Positions 26,286-36,099 of a DNA stretch of 64,000 nt are shown piece by piece. This stretch comes from Xanthomonas vasicola (lineage in GTDB: Bacteria > Pseudomonadota > Gammaproteobacteria > Xanthomonadales > Xanthomonadaceae), in NCBI RefSeq assembly GCF_000772705.2, contig NZ_JSBW02000055.1:1-64000 (forward strand). The letters run 5' to 3'. The notes beneath the pieces were generated by a model. The model searched no databases. It was not told the origin of the DNA and saw only the letters and a program-made list of their open reading frames with translations. The position numbers and the translations under genes are program-made. Each line of letters starts with the position of its first letter. Position 1 is the stretch's first letter.

Positions 26286-28751
26286 GTGTCCGAATTTCGA
26301 TTTGTCTTGGGTGCCCATCGGGGCGTATTGCCGCGGTTGCTGCTGCTTGCCGCGTTGTGGGTGGTCTGCGTAGGGACGGCCGTGGCGCAGGACGACGACA
26401 CCCTGCTGGAGACCGCGCAGACCCAGCTGGACAGCATGCAGAAGGTGCTGACCCAGGCCGAAGCGGGGATGGAAAAATCAGACACCGACCAATTGCGTAA
26501 GCTGGCTGACGATGTCACCGGCGCGCAGCGCCAGGCCCAGGATCTGGCACGCTCGCTGGAGCCGCCGTTGAAGGAGTTGTCTGTTCGGCTGGCGGGGCTT
26601 GGCGAAGAGCAGAAGACCGACCCAAAGGATTTGAAGGACCAACGCACCGTGCTCACGCGCGAGCGTAACGGGCTGGATGCCGAGCTCAAGCGGGCAAACC
26701 TGCTGGCACTGGATGCCCAGGATCTTGCCGACCGGCTCGAAGGCGAACGCGCCCAGCGCTTCAGCGAGAAGCTCTCTGCGCGCGTGGCCTCACCGCTGTC
26801 GCCGGCGCTGTGGAATGAGATCGCCCAGGAATGGCCCGACGACCGCGCGCGTTTGCAGGCTCTTTCCGACAAGGCTGTGCAAGCGGTGCGCACAGGTACA
26901 GCGACCAACGGCATCGGTGGCCTGGTAATCGGGACGCTGGCGGCATTGGTGCTGGCGTTCCCACTGCGCATCTTCTTGCGTCATCTGGGGCGGCGGTATG
27001 CGGCCTCGCGTGCGCCCGGTGGGCGCCTGCGACGCTCCGGGCTTGCGCTGTGGTTTCTGCTGGTCGGCACGCTGAGTCTGGGCATGGCCGCATGGGCACT
27101 GGCCGAAAGCGTGCGCGCGTTGAGCGAGCTACCTACGGATCTGGAGCAGCTGCTGAGCGCATTTGTGGTGATCAGTTTTGTCGCCGCCTTCGTCGGTTCG
27201 CTCAGCGCCAGCTTGTTGATGAAGCACCAGCCGACCTGGCGTCTGTTCCCGCTGGACGATGCCACTGTCGACCGTTTGCGCGTGCACTGTCTGGCCACGG
27301 CGGCCGTAAGCTGGTTCAGCGGCATGGCGATCAGGATCAATGATGTCGCGCGCAGCAGTGTCGCGTTGACGACAGCGACCGATGCGGTTGCCGCGCTCTT
27401 GTACGCGGGTTTGATCCTGTCGGCGTTGGCTGGCCTGAGCCTGTCATTGCGCGCGCATGCAGCCAACGTGGGTGCGGCCGACGCGGACAGCAGCGCACCG
27501 CCACCGGTGGTGTCGCGCGGCGGCGGCTACATCGTGTTGATCCGTCTGCTGGGCCATGTGGCGGTGATCTTCGCGTTGGTGGCGGCGTTGTTCGGCTACA
27601 TCAATCTGGCGCTGTTCGTCGAGCAGCAGATCATCTGGATCACCCTGGTGTGCAGCGTGCTCGCACTGCTGGTGATGTTTGCCGACGACCTGACGACCTG
27701 GGTATTCAAGCCGGAGAGCCGTTTCAGCCGCGCGCTAGCGCATGCATTGAATGTCGGCAGCGGACGGTTGGTGCAGGTGGGGTTGTTGATCTCCGCGGCG
27801 GTACGGGTGCTGTTGGTACTGCTGGGCATCGCTGCACTGGTGACGCCATACGGCGCCAACATCGCCGCGGTGACCGGCTGGCTGGAAAACGTCTCGCACG
27901 GCATCGCGATCGGTAAGGAGCTGGTCATCACGCCCAGCGACGTGGCCCGGGCGCTATGCGTGTTCCTGCTCGGCATGGGTCTGGTGCATGTGGTACAGAA
28001 GTGGCTGCTCAATACGTATCTGCCCAAGACCGAGCTGGACGCCGGGGCGCGTAATTCGATCAGTACGGTGGCGCGTTATCTTGGCTGGTTGATCGTTGCA
28101 GTGTGGGGGCTTACCGCGCTGGGTCTGGATTTGAGACGCTTGGCGCTGGTGTTGAGCGCGTTGTCGGTGGGTATCGGTTTCGGCCTGCAGGCGATTACGC
28201 AGAACTTCGTGTCGGGGTTGATCCTGCTGGCCGAGCGTCCGGTGAAGATCGGCGACTGGGTGCGTATCGGCGATCAGGAAGGTGATGTGCGCAAGATCAG
28301 CGTACGCGCGACCGAAATCCAGGTGGGCGACCGTTCCACGTTGATCGTGCCCAACTCGGAGTTGATCACCAAGAGCGTGCGTAACATGACGCTGTCCAAT
28401 CCCATGGGCCGTGTGCAGTTGCAGTTCTCGGTGCCGCTGGAAACCGACGTGGCCAAAGTGCGCGACATGCTGCTGGCCTTGTTCGCCGAGCACGAAAAAG
28501 TGTTGGCCGAGCCGGCTCCATCGGTGTTCATCGATTCGCTCGCCGGCGGGCATGTCAATTTCAATTCGTTTGCCTATGTAAGCAGTCCGCGCGATTCGTA
28601 TGGCGTGCGCAGCCAGTTGTTCTTTGCACTGCTGCAGCGCATGGAGGCGGTGGGCATTGCGTTGCAGTCGCCACAGGAGATCCGCTTCAGCCGCGCAGGT
28701 GCAGCGGTGTCGCGCGATGCGGCCGATGGTACGTCTGCATCGGAGGACTGA
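26286..28751 (+). CDS. MscS-family mechanosensitive channel with DUF3772 domain
   Basis: This 821-residue protein is a large MscS-type channel that would open under osmotic downshock. It starts with GTG at 26286, has a signal peptide (ending VGTAVAQ), a periplasmic coiled-coil DUF3772 domain (residues 35-190), then about ten transmembrane helices. The MscS core near the C-terminus is clear: GFGLQAITQNFVSGLILLAE, followed by the beta domain IGDWVRIGDQEGDVRKISVR and IVPNSELIT. It is followed by convergent opgB. Function is assigned by domain; substrate selectivity is not visible. Confidence 0.88.
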   Translation: MSEFRFVLGAHRGVLPRLLLLAALWVVCVGTAVAQDDDTLLETAQTQLDSMQKVLTQAEAGMEKSDTDQLRKLADDVTGAQRQAQDLARSLEPPLKELSVRLAGLGEEQKTDPKDLKDQRTVLTRERNGLDAELKRANLLALDAQDLADRLEGERAQRFSEKLSARVASPLSPALWNEIAQEWPDDRARLQALSDKAVQAVRTGTATNGIGGLVIGTLAALVLAFPLRIFLRHLGRRYAASRAPGGRLRRSGLALWFLLVGTLSLGMAAWALAESVRALSELPTDLEQLLSAFVVISFVAAFVGSLSASLLMKHQPTWRLFPLDDATVDRLRVHCLATAAVSWFSGMAIRINDVARSSVALTTATDAVAALLYAGLILSALAGLSLSLRAHAANVGAADADSSAPPPVVSRGGGYIVLIRLLGHVAVIFALVAALFGYINLALFVEQQIIWITLVCSVLALLVMFADDLTTWVFKPESRFSRALAHALNVGSGRLVQVGLLISAAVRVLLVLLGIAALVTPYGANIAAVTGWLENVSHGIAIGKELVITPSDVARALCVFLLGMGLVHVVQKWLLNTYLPKTELDAGARNSISTVARYLGWLIVAVWGLTALGLDLRRLALVLSALSVGIGFGLQAITQNFVSGLILLAERPVKIGDWVRIGDQEGDVRKISVRATEIQVGDRSTLIVPNSELITKSVRNMTLSNPMGRVQLQFSVPLETDVAKVRDMLLALFAEHEKVLAEPAPSVFIDSLAGGHVNFNSFAYVSSPRDSYGVRSQLFFALLQRMEAVGIALQSPQEIRFSRAGAAVSRDAADGTSASED

Positions 28752-29015
28752 GTTGGCGAGTTGTGCGTGGTCGCGCGGCAGTAGAGGCAGCTTGCAGGAC
28801 TGGTGCGGCCATCTTTGACTGCAGCGATCGATGCATTCCAATGCTTAGGGCCAAAACTTGCGTAGTCGAGGGCGCGATGCCCTCACCGCTTGCGTGACAC
28901 GCCGTGAACCCGTCCATTGGGGCCCGATGGCGTCATCCATGTGGCCAACGATCCCGTAAGCGGTAAGGACACCGCGCCAGAATGTCCACGCTCCACGGCA
29001 GTGCAGTGGCTCAGA

Positions 29016-31124
29016 TCAGGAGCGGTCCGCCACTGGGATGTCCTTGACCAAGGCCAGATCGTCCACGCTGACGTCTTCGGTGTAATCGAGCCAGGCGCGG
29101 ATCTCCAGGTCTTCGACCGCATGTTCCAGGCCCACCGGCATGCGGATGCGCCCGGCGGCGTCGGGCACCACCCATTGCTGTGCCAGCACGACGTTACGTT
29201 CGGACGACACCGCTTCGACCCAGAACGCGCGCGTGGGTCGGCGCTTGGTGTAGAGCTCGAGCATGTAGCGGCCGGCGTCGGTCTTGCGGGCAGCCTGGGT
29301 GAGCATGATCGGCTGGCGCACACGTGGACGTGGACCTTGCTGGGAAGCCTCCAGCGGCGCATCGACGGCGATGCCGCGCGTGAGGTCCGGGTCGCGATAC
29401 AGCTTCATGTTCTGGTGGCGGTCCACCACCAGTGCGCACCAGTCGCCATCGGCTGAGCCGTCTTCGAATGCAGTACAGCGGTCGACATAGGCCAGCGTGC
29501 CTTTGGAATGCGTGCGGTCGAACTGACGCGAGGTGTTTTCCAGGTACACCGTTTTCAGGTTGGTGTCCTTGTCGTATTCCAACAGCACCGGCGGGCGAAC
29601 CTGTTGTACGCCGACCACCACATCGCCATTGCCGTTGATGCGCAACATGCGCGTGCTGCGTCCGGTCCATAGCGTGCGCGCATAAGCCAGATAGCGTGGA
29701 TAGTCCTTACCGCTGTCGCGGCTGGCGGCAACGCTGGCGCTGGGCGTGGCATCGCTGGCCAGCAGCGAGCGGCCAAAGCCGAGCGTGCGCATGCCAGGTT
29801 CCAGCAACTGCAGCAGCGTCGCGCCCGAATCGAGCGTGCTGCCTGCGCGCGTCACCACTTGTTGTGGTGCGATGTCCTTTCCCAGGAAGAGCAGCAGGTT
29901 CTCGCGCTTCTGCTTGGCCAGCACGTCGCTCAGATCGTTGGGCATTGCCAAATGATCTGAGGCGATGACAATGATGGTGTTCTTGCCATAGCGGCTATTG
30001 CGGATGCGCGCGACCAATTCGCCGATCAACCGGTCGCTGCATTTGATGGCGTGCAGCAGGCCGATATCGCCGAGTGCGCTGTCGTAGTGCTGGTCCTTGC
30101 AGGCCAGCGGCAGGTGGCCGGCCGGATGATGCGTGTCCATCGTGAGTGTCGTCAGCATGAAGGGTTGGCCGGCACGCGAGAGCGTCTGGAAGCTGCTCCA
30201 TGCGTCCTCCAGCAATACATCGTCGTGCACGCCCCATGCGGAAAAGTGCTTTGGCGCCACGCCCTTGTCCTGGAAGTAGTGCACATCGTGCACCACGTCG
30301 AAGCCATGGCTGGACAGGAAACGACCCTTGCCGGCGAAGCTTGCATCGGCGCCGCCTACATAGTGATTGCGGTAGCCCTGATCCTTGAGGTAATCGCCTA
30401 AGCAACGCGCTTCGGGCAGGAACATGCCCATGCGGTCCATGCTGTTTTCATCGCCCGGCGCGGTGGTGAGCGGCACGCCGCACATCGAGGCGACCATGCC
30501 GGCAATGGTCCAGCCGCTGCCTTCGGTGGAGGTGAGATTGCGCACGTCCACCGCTTCGGTGGCAAGCGCGCGCAAGTTGGGCATCAAGCCCGGAAACACG
30601 TTTTCGTCGAAGTAGGTGCGCTCCAGGCTTTCGCCATAGATCCACACGATGTTCTTGCGCTTCTGCAGTGGTTGCTGCGGCACCTGGTATTCCGGCACAA
30701 CGGTGGCGTAATCGACCGGACGCAACTGGTAGTACAGGCGCTTGCCATCGCGATACAGCGGACTCACTGCGATGCTGATCAGCAACATGCTCGCGAACCC
30801 TGCGAACACCGCAGCGCCACCGCGCGGACGTTGAAAGCGTTGCACCCGCACCAGCAGCAGCGGGCTCACCGAGAGCAGCAGCATGCCGACGAACACCGCG
30901 ATATAACCGGAAAAATCGCTGACGCCGGCACCGTCCATATCGGCGCGCAGGTGATACAACGTGGCCGCGTTGATGCCGTCGCCACTGAGCCGGTCCACCA
31001 ATCCCCAAGCGCTGAGTAGCAGCAGAAACAGTGACAACAAGCCAGCCTTGAGCCATGCCAGACGCGGCGAGGCGACCAACAACCACAACAAGAGCAACAA
31101 CGAAACCAACAACATCCAATGCAT
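29016..31124 (-). CDS. opgB: OpgB-like phosphoglycerol transferase I
   Basis: OpgB/MdoB transfers phosphoglycerol from phosphatidylglycerol to osmoregulated periplasmic glucans. From the ATG at 31124 the protein is 702 residues: about four N-terminal transmembrane helices (residues 1-165), then a periplasmic sulfatase-type domain beginning NIVWIYGESLERTYF, with the nucleophile region TSTEGSGWTIAGMVASMCG and the metal site IIVIASDHLAMPND. A C-terminal domain of about 200 residues follows. A longer start is possible in frame but lacks the hydrophobic N-terminus. Cyclic glucans matter for Xanthomonas virulence, so it fits the neighbourhood. Confidence 0.82.
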   Translation of the reverse strand: MHWMLLVSLLLLLWLLVASPRLAWLKAGLLSLFLLLLSAWGLVDRLSGDGINAATLYHLRADMDGAGVSDFSGYIAVFVGMLLLSVSPLLLVRVQRFQRPRGGAAVFAGFASMLLISIAVSPLYRDGKRLYYQLRPVDYATVVPEYQVPQQPLQKRKNIVWIYGESLERTYFDENVFPGLMPNLRALATEAVDVRNLTSTEGSGWTIAGMVASMCGVPLTTAPGDENSMDRMGMFLPEARCLGDYLKDQGYRNHYVGGADASFAGKGRFLSSHGFDVVHDVHYFQDKGVAPKHFSAWGVHDDVLLEDAWSSFQTLSRAGQPFMLTTLTMDTHHPAGHLPLACKDQHYDSALGDIGLLHAIKCSDRLIGELVARIRNSRYGKNTIIVIASDHLAMPNDLSDVLAKQKRENLLLFLGKDIAPQQVVTRAGSTLDSGATLLQLLEPGMRTLGFGRSLLASDATPSASVAASRDSGKDYPRYLAYARTLWTGRSTRMLRINGNGDVVVGVQQVRPPVLLEYDKDTNLKTVYLENTSRQFDRTHSKGTLAYVDRCTAFEDGSADGDWCALVVDRHQNMKLYRDPDLTRGIAVDAPLEASQQGPRPRVRQPIMLTQAARKTDAGRYMLELYTKRRPTRAFWVEAVSSERNVVLAQQWVVPDAAGRIRMPVGLEHAVEDLEIRAWLDYTEDVSVDDLALVKDIPVADRS

Positions 31125-31642
31125 GCGCAGCGTCCGTGGGGGAATGATGCGAGCGCGTGCCGGACGCCTTGCTCGCCATGTCCTGTGTGTCACCTGCAAT
31201 GTGACACCCGGATGACGGACTATGCCGCGCCGAAGCTGACTGAAATGTTTGTTACGGCTGAGATCCAGCGCCGCGTCAACGCGGCAGCGTGCAGAGTAAT
31301 TGCGCATCACCGCGTACCAATCAGCACATCACTGCTGAAACGCGTGCGGCGCCGAATCGCAATCGTACCCATGCATGAGGGGAGTTGTGCTCGCTGCAGC
31401 GTTGCTGCAAGCGACAGCGACGCGAGGTGTGTGGGATGAGTCTGTGCCCAGTACGCTTGTAATCGGCTATGCAGAGCGCGGTGCGAAATTCGCAAGATGT
31501 TCTAGTGCTTTCCTCGCACAGTTCGTTGCGTGTCCCACGCAGCACTGAATGCAATCTCGCAGGCAGTGAGGGCTGACGAACGATCCGAGGTACTTGACCG
31601 CTGCCGACCAAAACACCCGGATGCTGCCACAAAGATCAGCCG
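31125..31642. other. Intergenic region upstream of opgB
   Basis: About 520 bases between the opgB start and the end of the ABC1-kinase gene, both on the minus strand. It should contain the opgB promoter. I see no further supported gene, repeat or clear terminator. Confidence 0.4.
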
Positions 31643-33367
31643 CTAACGGTGCCCACGCTCTTCGCGCGCACGCACGCGGCGGTCGAACAGCAGCGCGCTG
31701 ACCACAATGCCCAGCCCCAGCACGACGCCGAGCAGGAACAGCACCATCGCAATCGCCGGATACCCCCACAGCTTCAAGCCGGTTTCGATGCGCATCATCT
31801 GCGCCGAGGCCATGATCAGCGCGGCAGTCACGATGCCGGCCGCAACGCGGTTGGCGATCTTCTGCAGGCTTTCCATCAGGTGCGATTCTTCCAGCCCGGT
31901 GACGCGCATCTGCAGGCGGTTTTCCGCAGCCAGCGACAGAATCTCCGACATGCGGCGCGGCCCTTCGCGCACCAGATGCTGCAGTTCCATCGCCTCGCTG
32001 GCCAAATTGGCGGCAGACAGCGATTTTTTCAGACGTGCCCGCATCACGTGCTGCAGATGGCGCTCGACGATGCGGCGCGTATCCATATTGGGCGACAGGG
32101 CGCGGCACACGCCTTCCAGATTGAGCAGCGTCTTGCCAAGCAGGCTCAACTCCGGCGGCGTGCGCAAACCGGTCGAGGTAGCGATGCGCACAAGATCCAG
32201 CACCACGCGGCCTTCGGAAGTGGCGTCGTGCGCGGCATAGCGCGCGATCATCTGCCCGGTTTCGCGCTGGTAGCGCTCTTCGTCGTAATCCTCCAGTCGC
32301 GTGCTGAGCGCAATGGTCTCTTCAGCCACTTCTTCGCCGCGCCCATCGACCGCGGCGAACAGCAGCTTGAGCAAGCGCTCCCGCAGGCGCGGCGGCACAT
32401 GCGCCACCATGCCCAGGTCGAAGATGGCCAGGCGCCCATCCTGCAGCACGCGCAAGTTGCCTGGATGCGGGTCGGCGTGTATTTCGCCATGCACGAACAT
32501 CTGGTCCAGATAGCCTTTGACCAGCTCTGCCGCCAGGTCGTCCATCGGCTGTTCGGTGCGGCGCAGACCGGAGATCTTGTCCACGCGCACGCCTTCGGCC
32601 AGCTGCATGGTCAGCACCTTGCGGCTGCTCAGGTCCCACACCGGTTGCGGCACCCACAGCAACGGGAACGGCTTGAGATGCTTGCCGAAGCGCACCAGGG
32701 TTTCGGCTTCGTCTTCATAGTTGAGTTCGGCGCGTAGCGTCTTGCCGAATTCCCCCAGCCAATCGGCAAAGCGCACACGCCGGCCGATGCCGGTGAGGCG
32801 GTCGGCGGCAGTGGCGAAGCTCTTGAGCACGTCCAGGTCCGAGCGCACCTGCGCGGCCACTTCGGGCTTCTGTACCTTGATGGCCACCGGCGTGCCATCG
32901 CGCAACGCGGCGCGGTGCACTTGCGCTAGCGAGGCGCAGCCCAGCGGGACAGGGTCGAAATGCGAGAACGCCTTGTTGACCGACACCCCGAGTTCTTCTT
33001 CGATGATCTGGCGGATGCGCTCCACAGGCACCGAGCTGGTGTTCTCCTGCATGCGCTCCAGCGCGGTGGCGAACTCCGGCGGCACGATGTCCGGCCGGGT
33101 GGACAGCATCTGGCCCAGTTTGACGAAGGTGGGGCCAAGCGATTCCAGGTCTGAGACGAACTGGTCCGGGGTGCCTTCCGCGGGCACTTCGTATTCGTTG
33201 ATGGCCGCCGGGTCCAGATTCATGCCGGCGAACACACCCGAGCCGCGATAGCGCAGCAGCAGGCGCAGGATTTGCGTGCGCCGGCTCATGCCGCCCACCA
33301 CGGCGTGATCTGCCGGGCCTGTGGCCTTGGCCGGTGCGCGGTGCGGGTCGTTCCGACTCAAGGCCAT
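31643..33367 (-). CDS. ABC1/UbiB-family atypical kinase
   Basis: UbiB/ABC1 proteins are atypical kinases or ATPases that support ubiquinone biosynthesis or lipid homeostasis. From the ATG at 33367 the protein is 574 residues; starting at 33289 (MSRRTQILRLL) gives 548 and is an alternative. It has the family KxGQ motif (FVKLGQMLSTRPD), the Ala-rich loop before the lysine (AIKVQKP), the catalytic GEIHADPHPGNLRV and metal motif IFDLGM, and two C-terminal transmembrane helices. It lies far from ubi genes, so the substrate pathway is uncertain. Confidence 0.88.
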   Translation of the reverse strand: MALSRNDPHRAPAKATGPADHAVVGGMSRRTQILRLLLRYRGSGVFAGMNLDPAAINEYEVPAEGTPDQFVSDLESLGPTFVKLGQMLSTRPDIVPPEFATALERMQENTSSVPVERIRQIIEEELGVSVNKAFSHFDPVPLGCASLAQVHRAALRDGTPVAIKVQKPEVAAQVRSDLDVLKSFATAADRLTGIGRRVRFADWLGEFGKTLRAELNYEDEAETLVRFGKHLKPFPLLWVPQPVWDLSSRKVLTMQLAEGVRVDKISGLRRTEQPMDDLAAELVKGYLDQMFVHGEIHADPHPGNLRVLQDGRLAIFDLGMVAHVPPRLRERLLKLLFAAVDGRGEEVAEETIALSTRLEDYDEERYQRETGQMIARYAAHDATSEGRVVLDLVRIATSTGLRTPPELSLLGKTLLNLEGVCRALSPNMDTRRIVERHLQHVMRARLKKSLSAANLASEAMELQHLVREGPRRMSEILSLAAENRLQMRVTGLEESHLMESLQKIANRVAAGIVTAALIMASAQMMRIETGLKLWGYPAIAMVLFLLGVVLGLGIVVSALLFDRRVRAREERGHR

Positions 33368-33607
33368 CTCCGGGGCGTCATGCAGGCGGCGAGTGTGGCC
33401 AGCGGCGGGTCGTCGCGTGGTGAATCCGAGTGCGCCTGCACCATGCAGGCACGCCTGCCCAAGGCCGGCGCGACCGACCGCAAGCGCACACGCGGCATGC
33501 TGGCATCGCCCCGGCAACGGCACGCATCAACCGCACAATGGCTGCTCATCACCCCACACGGGCGCCGAATCGGCGAGAATTCACGCATACCCAAGAAGGA
33601 TCTCTGC

Positions 33608-34549
33608 ATGGCCGGTGCCAGCCTGTTCACCCTGCTCGACGACATCGCCACGCTGCTGGACGACGTTTCCATCCTGACCAAGGTTGCGGCCAAGAAGACC
33701 GCCGGCGTGCTCGGCGACGATCTGGCGCTCAACGCGCAGCAGGTGACCGGCGTCACTGCCGACCGCGAGTTGCCGGTGGTGTGGGCAGTGGCCAAGGGCT
33801 CGTTGGTGAACAAGATGATCCTGGTGCCGGCGGCGCTGGCGATCAGTGCGCTGGAAGCTTGGCTGCGCGGGCGCGGCTACAACGTGCCGCTTGTGATGCC
33901 GTTGATGATGATCGGTGGCGCTTATCTGTGCTTCGAGGGCGTGGAAAAGCTGGCGCACAAGTTCCTGCACAACGACGAGGAAGAAGCGCAGCGGCATGCC
34001 GAGCGCACCCGCGCGCTGGCCGACGAGAGCGTGGACGTAGTGGCGCTGGAAAAGGACAAGGTGAAGGGCGCGATTCGCACCGATTTCATCCTCTCCGCAG
34101 AGATCATCGTGCTCTCGCTTGGCGTGGTCTCCGCCGTGTCGTTCGGGCAGCAGGTGGCGGTGCTGGTGGCAATTGCGTTGGCGATGACCATTGGCGTGTA
34201 CGGCCTGGTCGCGGCGATCGTGAAGCTGGATGACCTGGGTCTGTACCTGACCAAGAAAGGCGCCGCGCTGGCCGCCTTTGGTCGCGGCATCCTTGTGGCG
34301 GCGCCGTGGCTGATGAAGTTCCTGTCGGTGGCCGGCACGCTGGCGATGTTCCTGGTCGGCGGCGGCATTCTGGTGCACAACATCCCGGCGCTGCATCACC
34401 TGGTGCTGGATCTGGCCAAATCCGCCGGCGGCATGAGCTGGCTGGTCGAAGCGCTGGGCAACATGCTGGTCGGCGTGGTGGCCGGTGCGATCGTGCTGGG
34501 CGCGGTGATGCTGTTTCAGAAGCTGCGCGGCGGCAAGAACGTACAGTGA
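33608..34549 (+). CDS. DUF808 (YedI-like) inner-membrane protein
   Basis: The 313-residue protein matches the DUF808/YedI family: it opens MAGASLFTLLDDIATLLDDV and contains the conserved AAKKTAGVLGDDLALNAQQV, followed by six or so membrane helices. A strong ribosome binding site (AAGAAGGA, 33593-33600) precedes the ATG. The family's role is unknown. It is divergent from the ABC1-kinase gene, 240 bases away. Confidence 0.9.
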   Translation: MAGASLFTLLDDIATLLDDVSILTKVAAKKTAGVLGDDLALNAQQVTGVTADRELPVVWAVAKGSLVNKMILVPAALAISALEAWLRGRGYNVPLVMPLMMIGGAYLCFEGVEKLAHKFLHNDEEEAQRHAERTRALADESVDVVALEKDKVKGAIRTDFILSAEIIVLSLGVVSAVSFGQQVAVLVAIALAMTIGVYGLVAAIVKLDDLGLYLTKKGAALAAFGRGILVAAPWLMKFLSVAGTLAMFLVGGGILVHNIPALHHLVLDLAKSAGGMSWLVEALGNMLVGVVAGAIVLGAVMLFQKLRGGKNVQ

Positions 34550-34710
34550 TCTTGTGCCTTAAGCGAAGTGATGTGCATGCTGCCGATCACGCGTCTGCGT
34601 TTGCCTGTGGTGCTTGTTAAGCTTGCGACAGATCATGTGTGGTCTGAGCTGATTGCGCTGGCATTGCCCTCTGTCCGACCGGTTTGGCCGGTTCCCAGGA
34701 CAGACAACCG

Positions 34711-36099
34711 ATGGGGTGCAGCATGCAGGAGAGGGTCAACGGTCGCGGTCATGCAGGCGGATCTGCGCCTGCATCCGCGCAGGCAGACGTGGCGAAGGCA
34801 GCCAATGGCGCGCACGCCGAACCGATCCACGCGGGCGCAGTGATCGGTCGCAGGCGCTTTCTGAGTTTGGGGGCAGCGGCAATTGCGGCGAGCACGACCG
34901 GTGCCCCGGCGCGGGCAGCTCTCCCTGGGAAACGCCAGATGCGGGCCACCTGGGTGACGAGTGTGCTCAATCTCGATTGGCCAAGCGCGGCGTCCTCGCG
35001 GATGGTCGACCCGGTCGCGCGTGTCATGGCCCAGCAGCAGGAATTGCTGACCATTCTCGATCAAGCCCAAGCGCTGCATCTCAATACGCTGGTCTTCCAG
35101 GTCAAGCCATGCGCCGATGCGCTCTACCGATCAAGGATCCTGCCGTGGTCGCAGGTGCTGACGGGCGTGCTCGGGAAAGATCCGGGTTTCGATCCATTGG
35201 CATTCTTGCTCCGCCACGCACATGCACGTGGCATCCAGGTCCATGCTTGGCTCAATCCTTACCGTGTTTCGACCGACATCAGCCAGGCCACGCTGGAGAT
35301 GTTGAGCGCTGCGGCAAGCGATTCGCCACCCAGCGTGTATGTGCAGCATCCCGAGTGGGTGGGCGTGGCCGCCGACCGGCTGGTGCTTGATCCGGGCATT
35401 CCGGCCGTCCGTTGCTGGATCTGTGCCGTCGTTGCGGAACTGATTGTTCGTTACGACGTGGATGGTGTGCAGTTCGATGATTATTTCTACAGCGAAACCG
35501 CCCAGTCGCCACTGGACGATGCTCAGACCTACGCGCGCCACGGAGCAGGTTTCGCCGACAAAGGCGACTGGCGACGCGACAACACCTATCGATTGATGTG
35601 CGATGTGGGCAGGACTATTCGGGCGATCCGGCCAAGCGTGGCTTTCGGGGTCAGTCCGGCAGGCGTATGGCGCAATCGGCAGGACGACCCGCGCGGATCG
35701 GACACGCAGGCAGGCGCGCCCTCGTTCGATGTGGCCTATGCCGATACCCGACGCTGGGTGCGCGAAGAGCTCATCGATTACATCGTCCCGCAGATCTATT
35801 GGCCGTTTGCGCGGCAGATTGTGCGTTACGACGTCATCGCGCGCTGGTGGGCCGACACCGTCGGCACCGGGCGTGTGCAGCTCTACATCGGCATGGCGCT
35901 CTACAAGGTGGGTACACCCAATGCATTGGAGCCGGACTGGACTGTCGCAGGCGGTGTGCCCGAGATCGCCCGCCAGTTGGATCTCAATGCTGCCTTGCCG
36001 CAGATACGCGGTTGCATGCTGTTCCGCCATGGATTTCTTGCCCAGCCCCAGACCGCACAGGTGGTGGATTACCTGAAGCTGCGTTGGCAGGGCGATTAA
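34711..36099 (+). CDS. Tat-exported GHL10-family glycoside hydrolase (YngK/DUF187-like)
   Basis: The 462-residue protein has a twin-arginine signal (GRRRFLSLGAAAIAA at 46-60, cleavage near APARA). The mature part is a TIM-barrel hydrolase of the GHL10/DUF187 family: MRATWVTSVLNLDWP, HAWLNPYRV, the acidic VDGVQFDDYFY, and YIVPQIYWPF. Relatives act on glycans of the cell surface; the exact substrate is unknown. I start it at the ATG at 34711, which follows an AGGA site. It ends four bases into the end of the convergent diguanylate cyclase. Confidence 0.8.
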   Translation: MGCSMQERVNGRGHAGGSAPASAQADVAKAANGAHAEPIHAGAVIGRRRFLSLGAAAIAASTTGAPARAALPGKRQMRATWVTSVLNLDWPSAASSRMVDPVARVMAQQQELLTILDQAQALHLNTLVFQVKPCADALYRSRILPWSQVLTGVLGKDPGFDPLAFLLRHAHARGIQVHAWLNPYRVSTDISQATLEMLSAAASDSPPSVYVQHPEWVGVAADRLVLDPGIPAVRCWICAVVAELIVRYDVDGVQFDDYFYSETAQSPLDDAQTYARHGAGFADKGDWRRDNTYRLMCDVGRTIRAIRPSVAFGVSPAGVWRNRQDDPRGSDTQAGAPSFDVAYADTRRWVREELIDYIVPQIYWPFARQIVRYDVIARWWADTVGTGRVQLYIGMALYKVGTPNALEPDWTVAGGVPEIARQLDLNAALPQIRGCMLFRHGFLAQPQTAQVVDYLKLRWQGD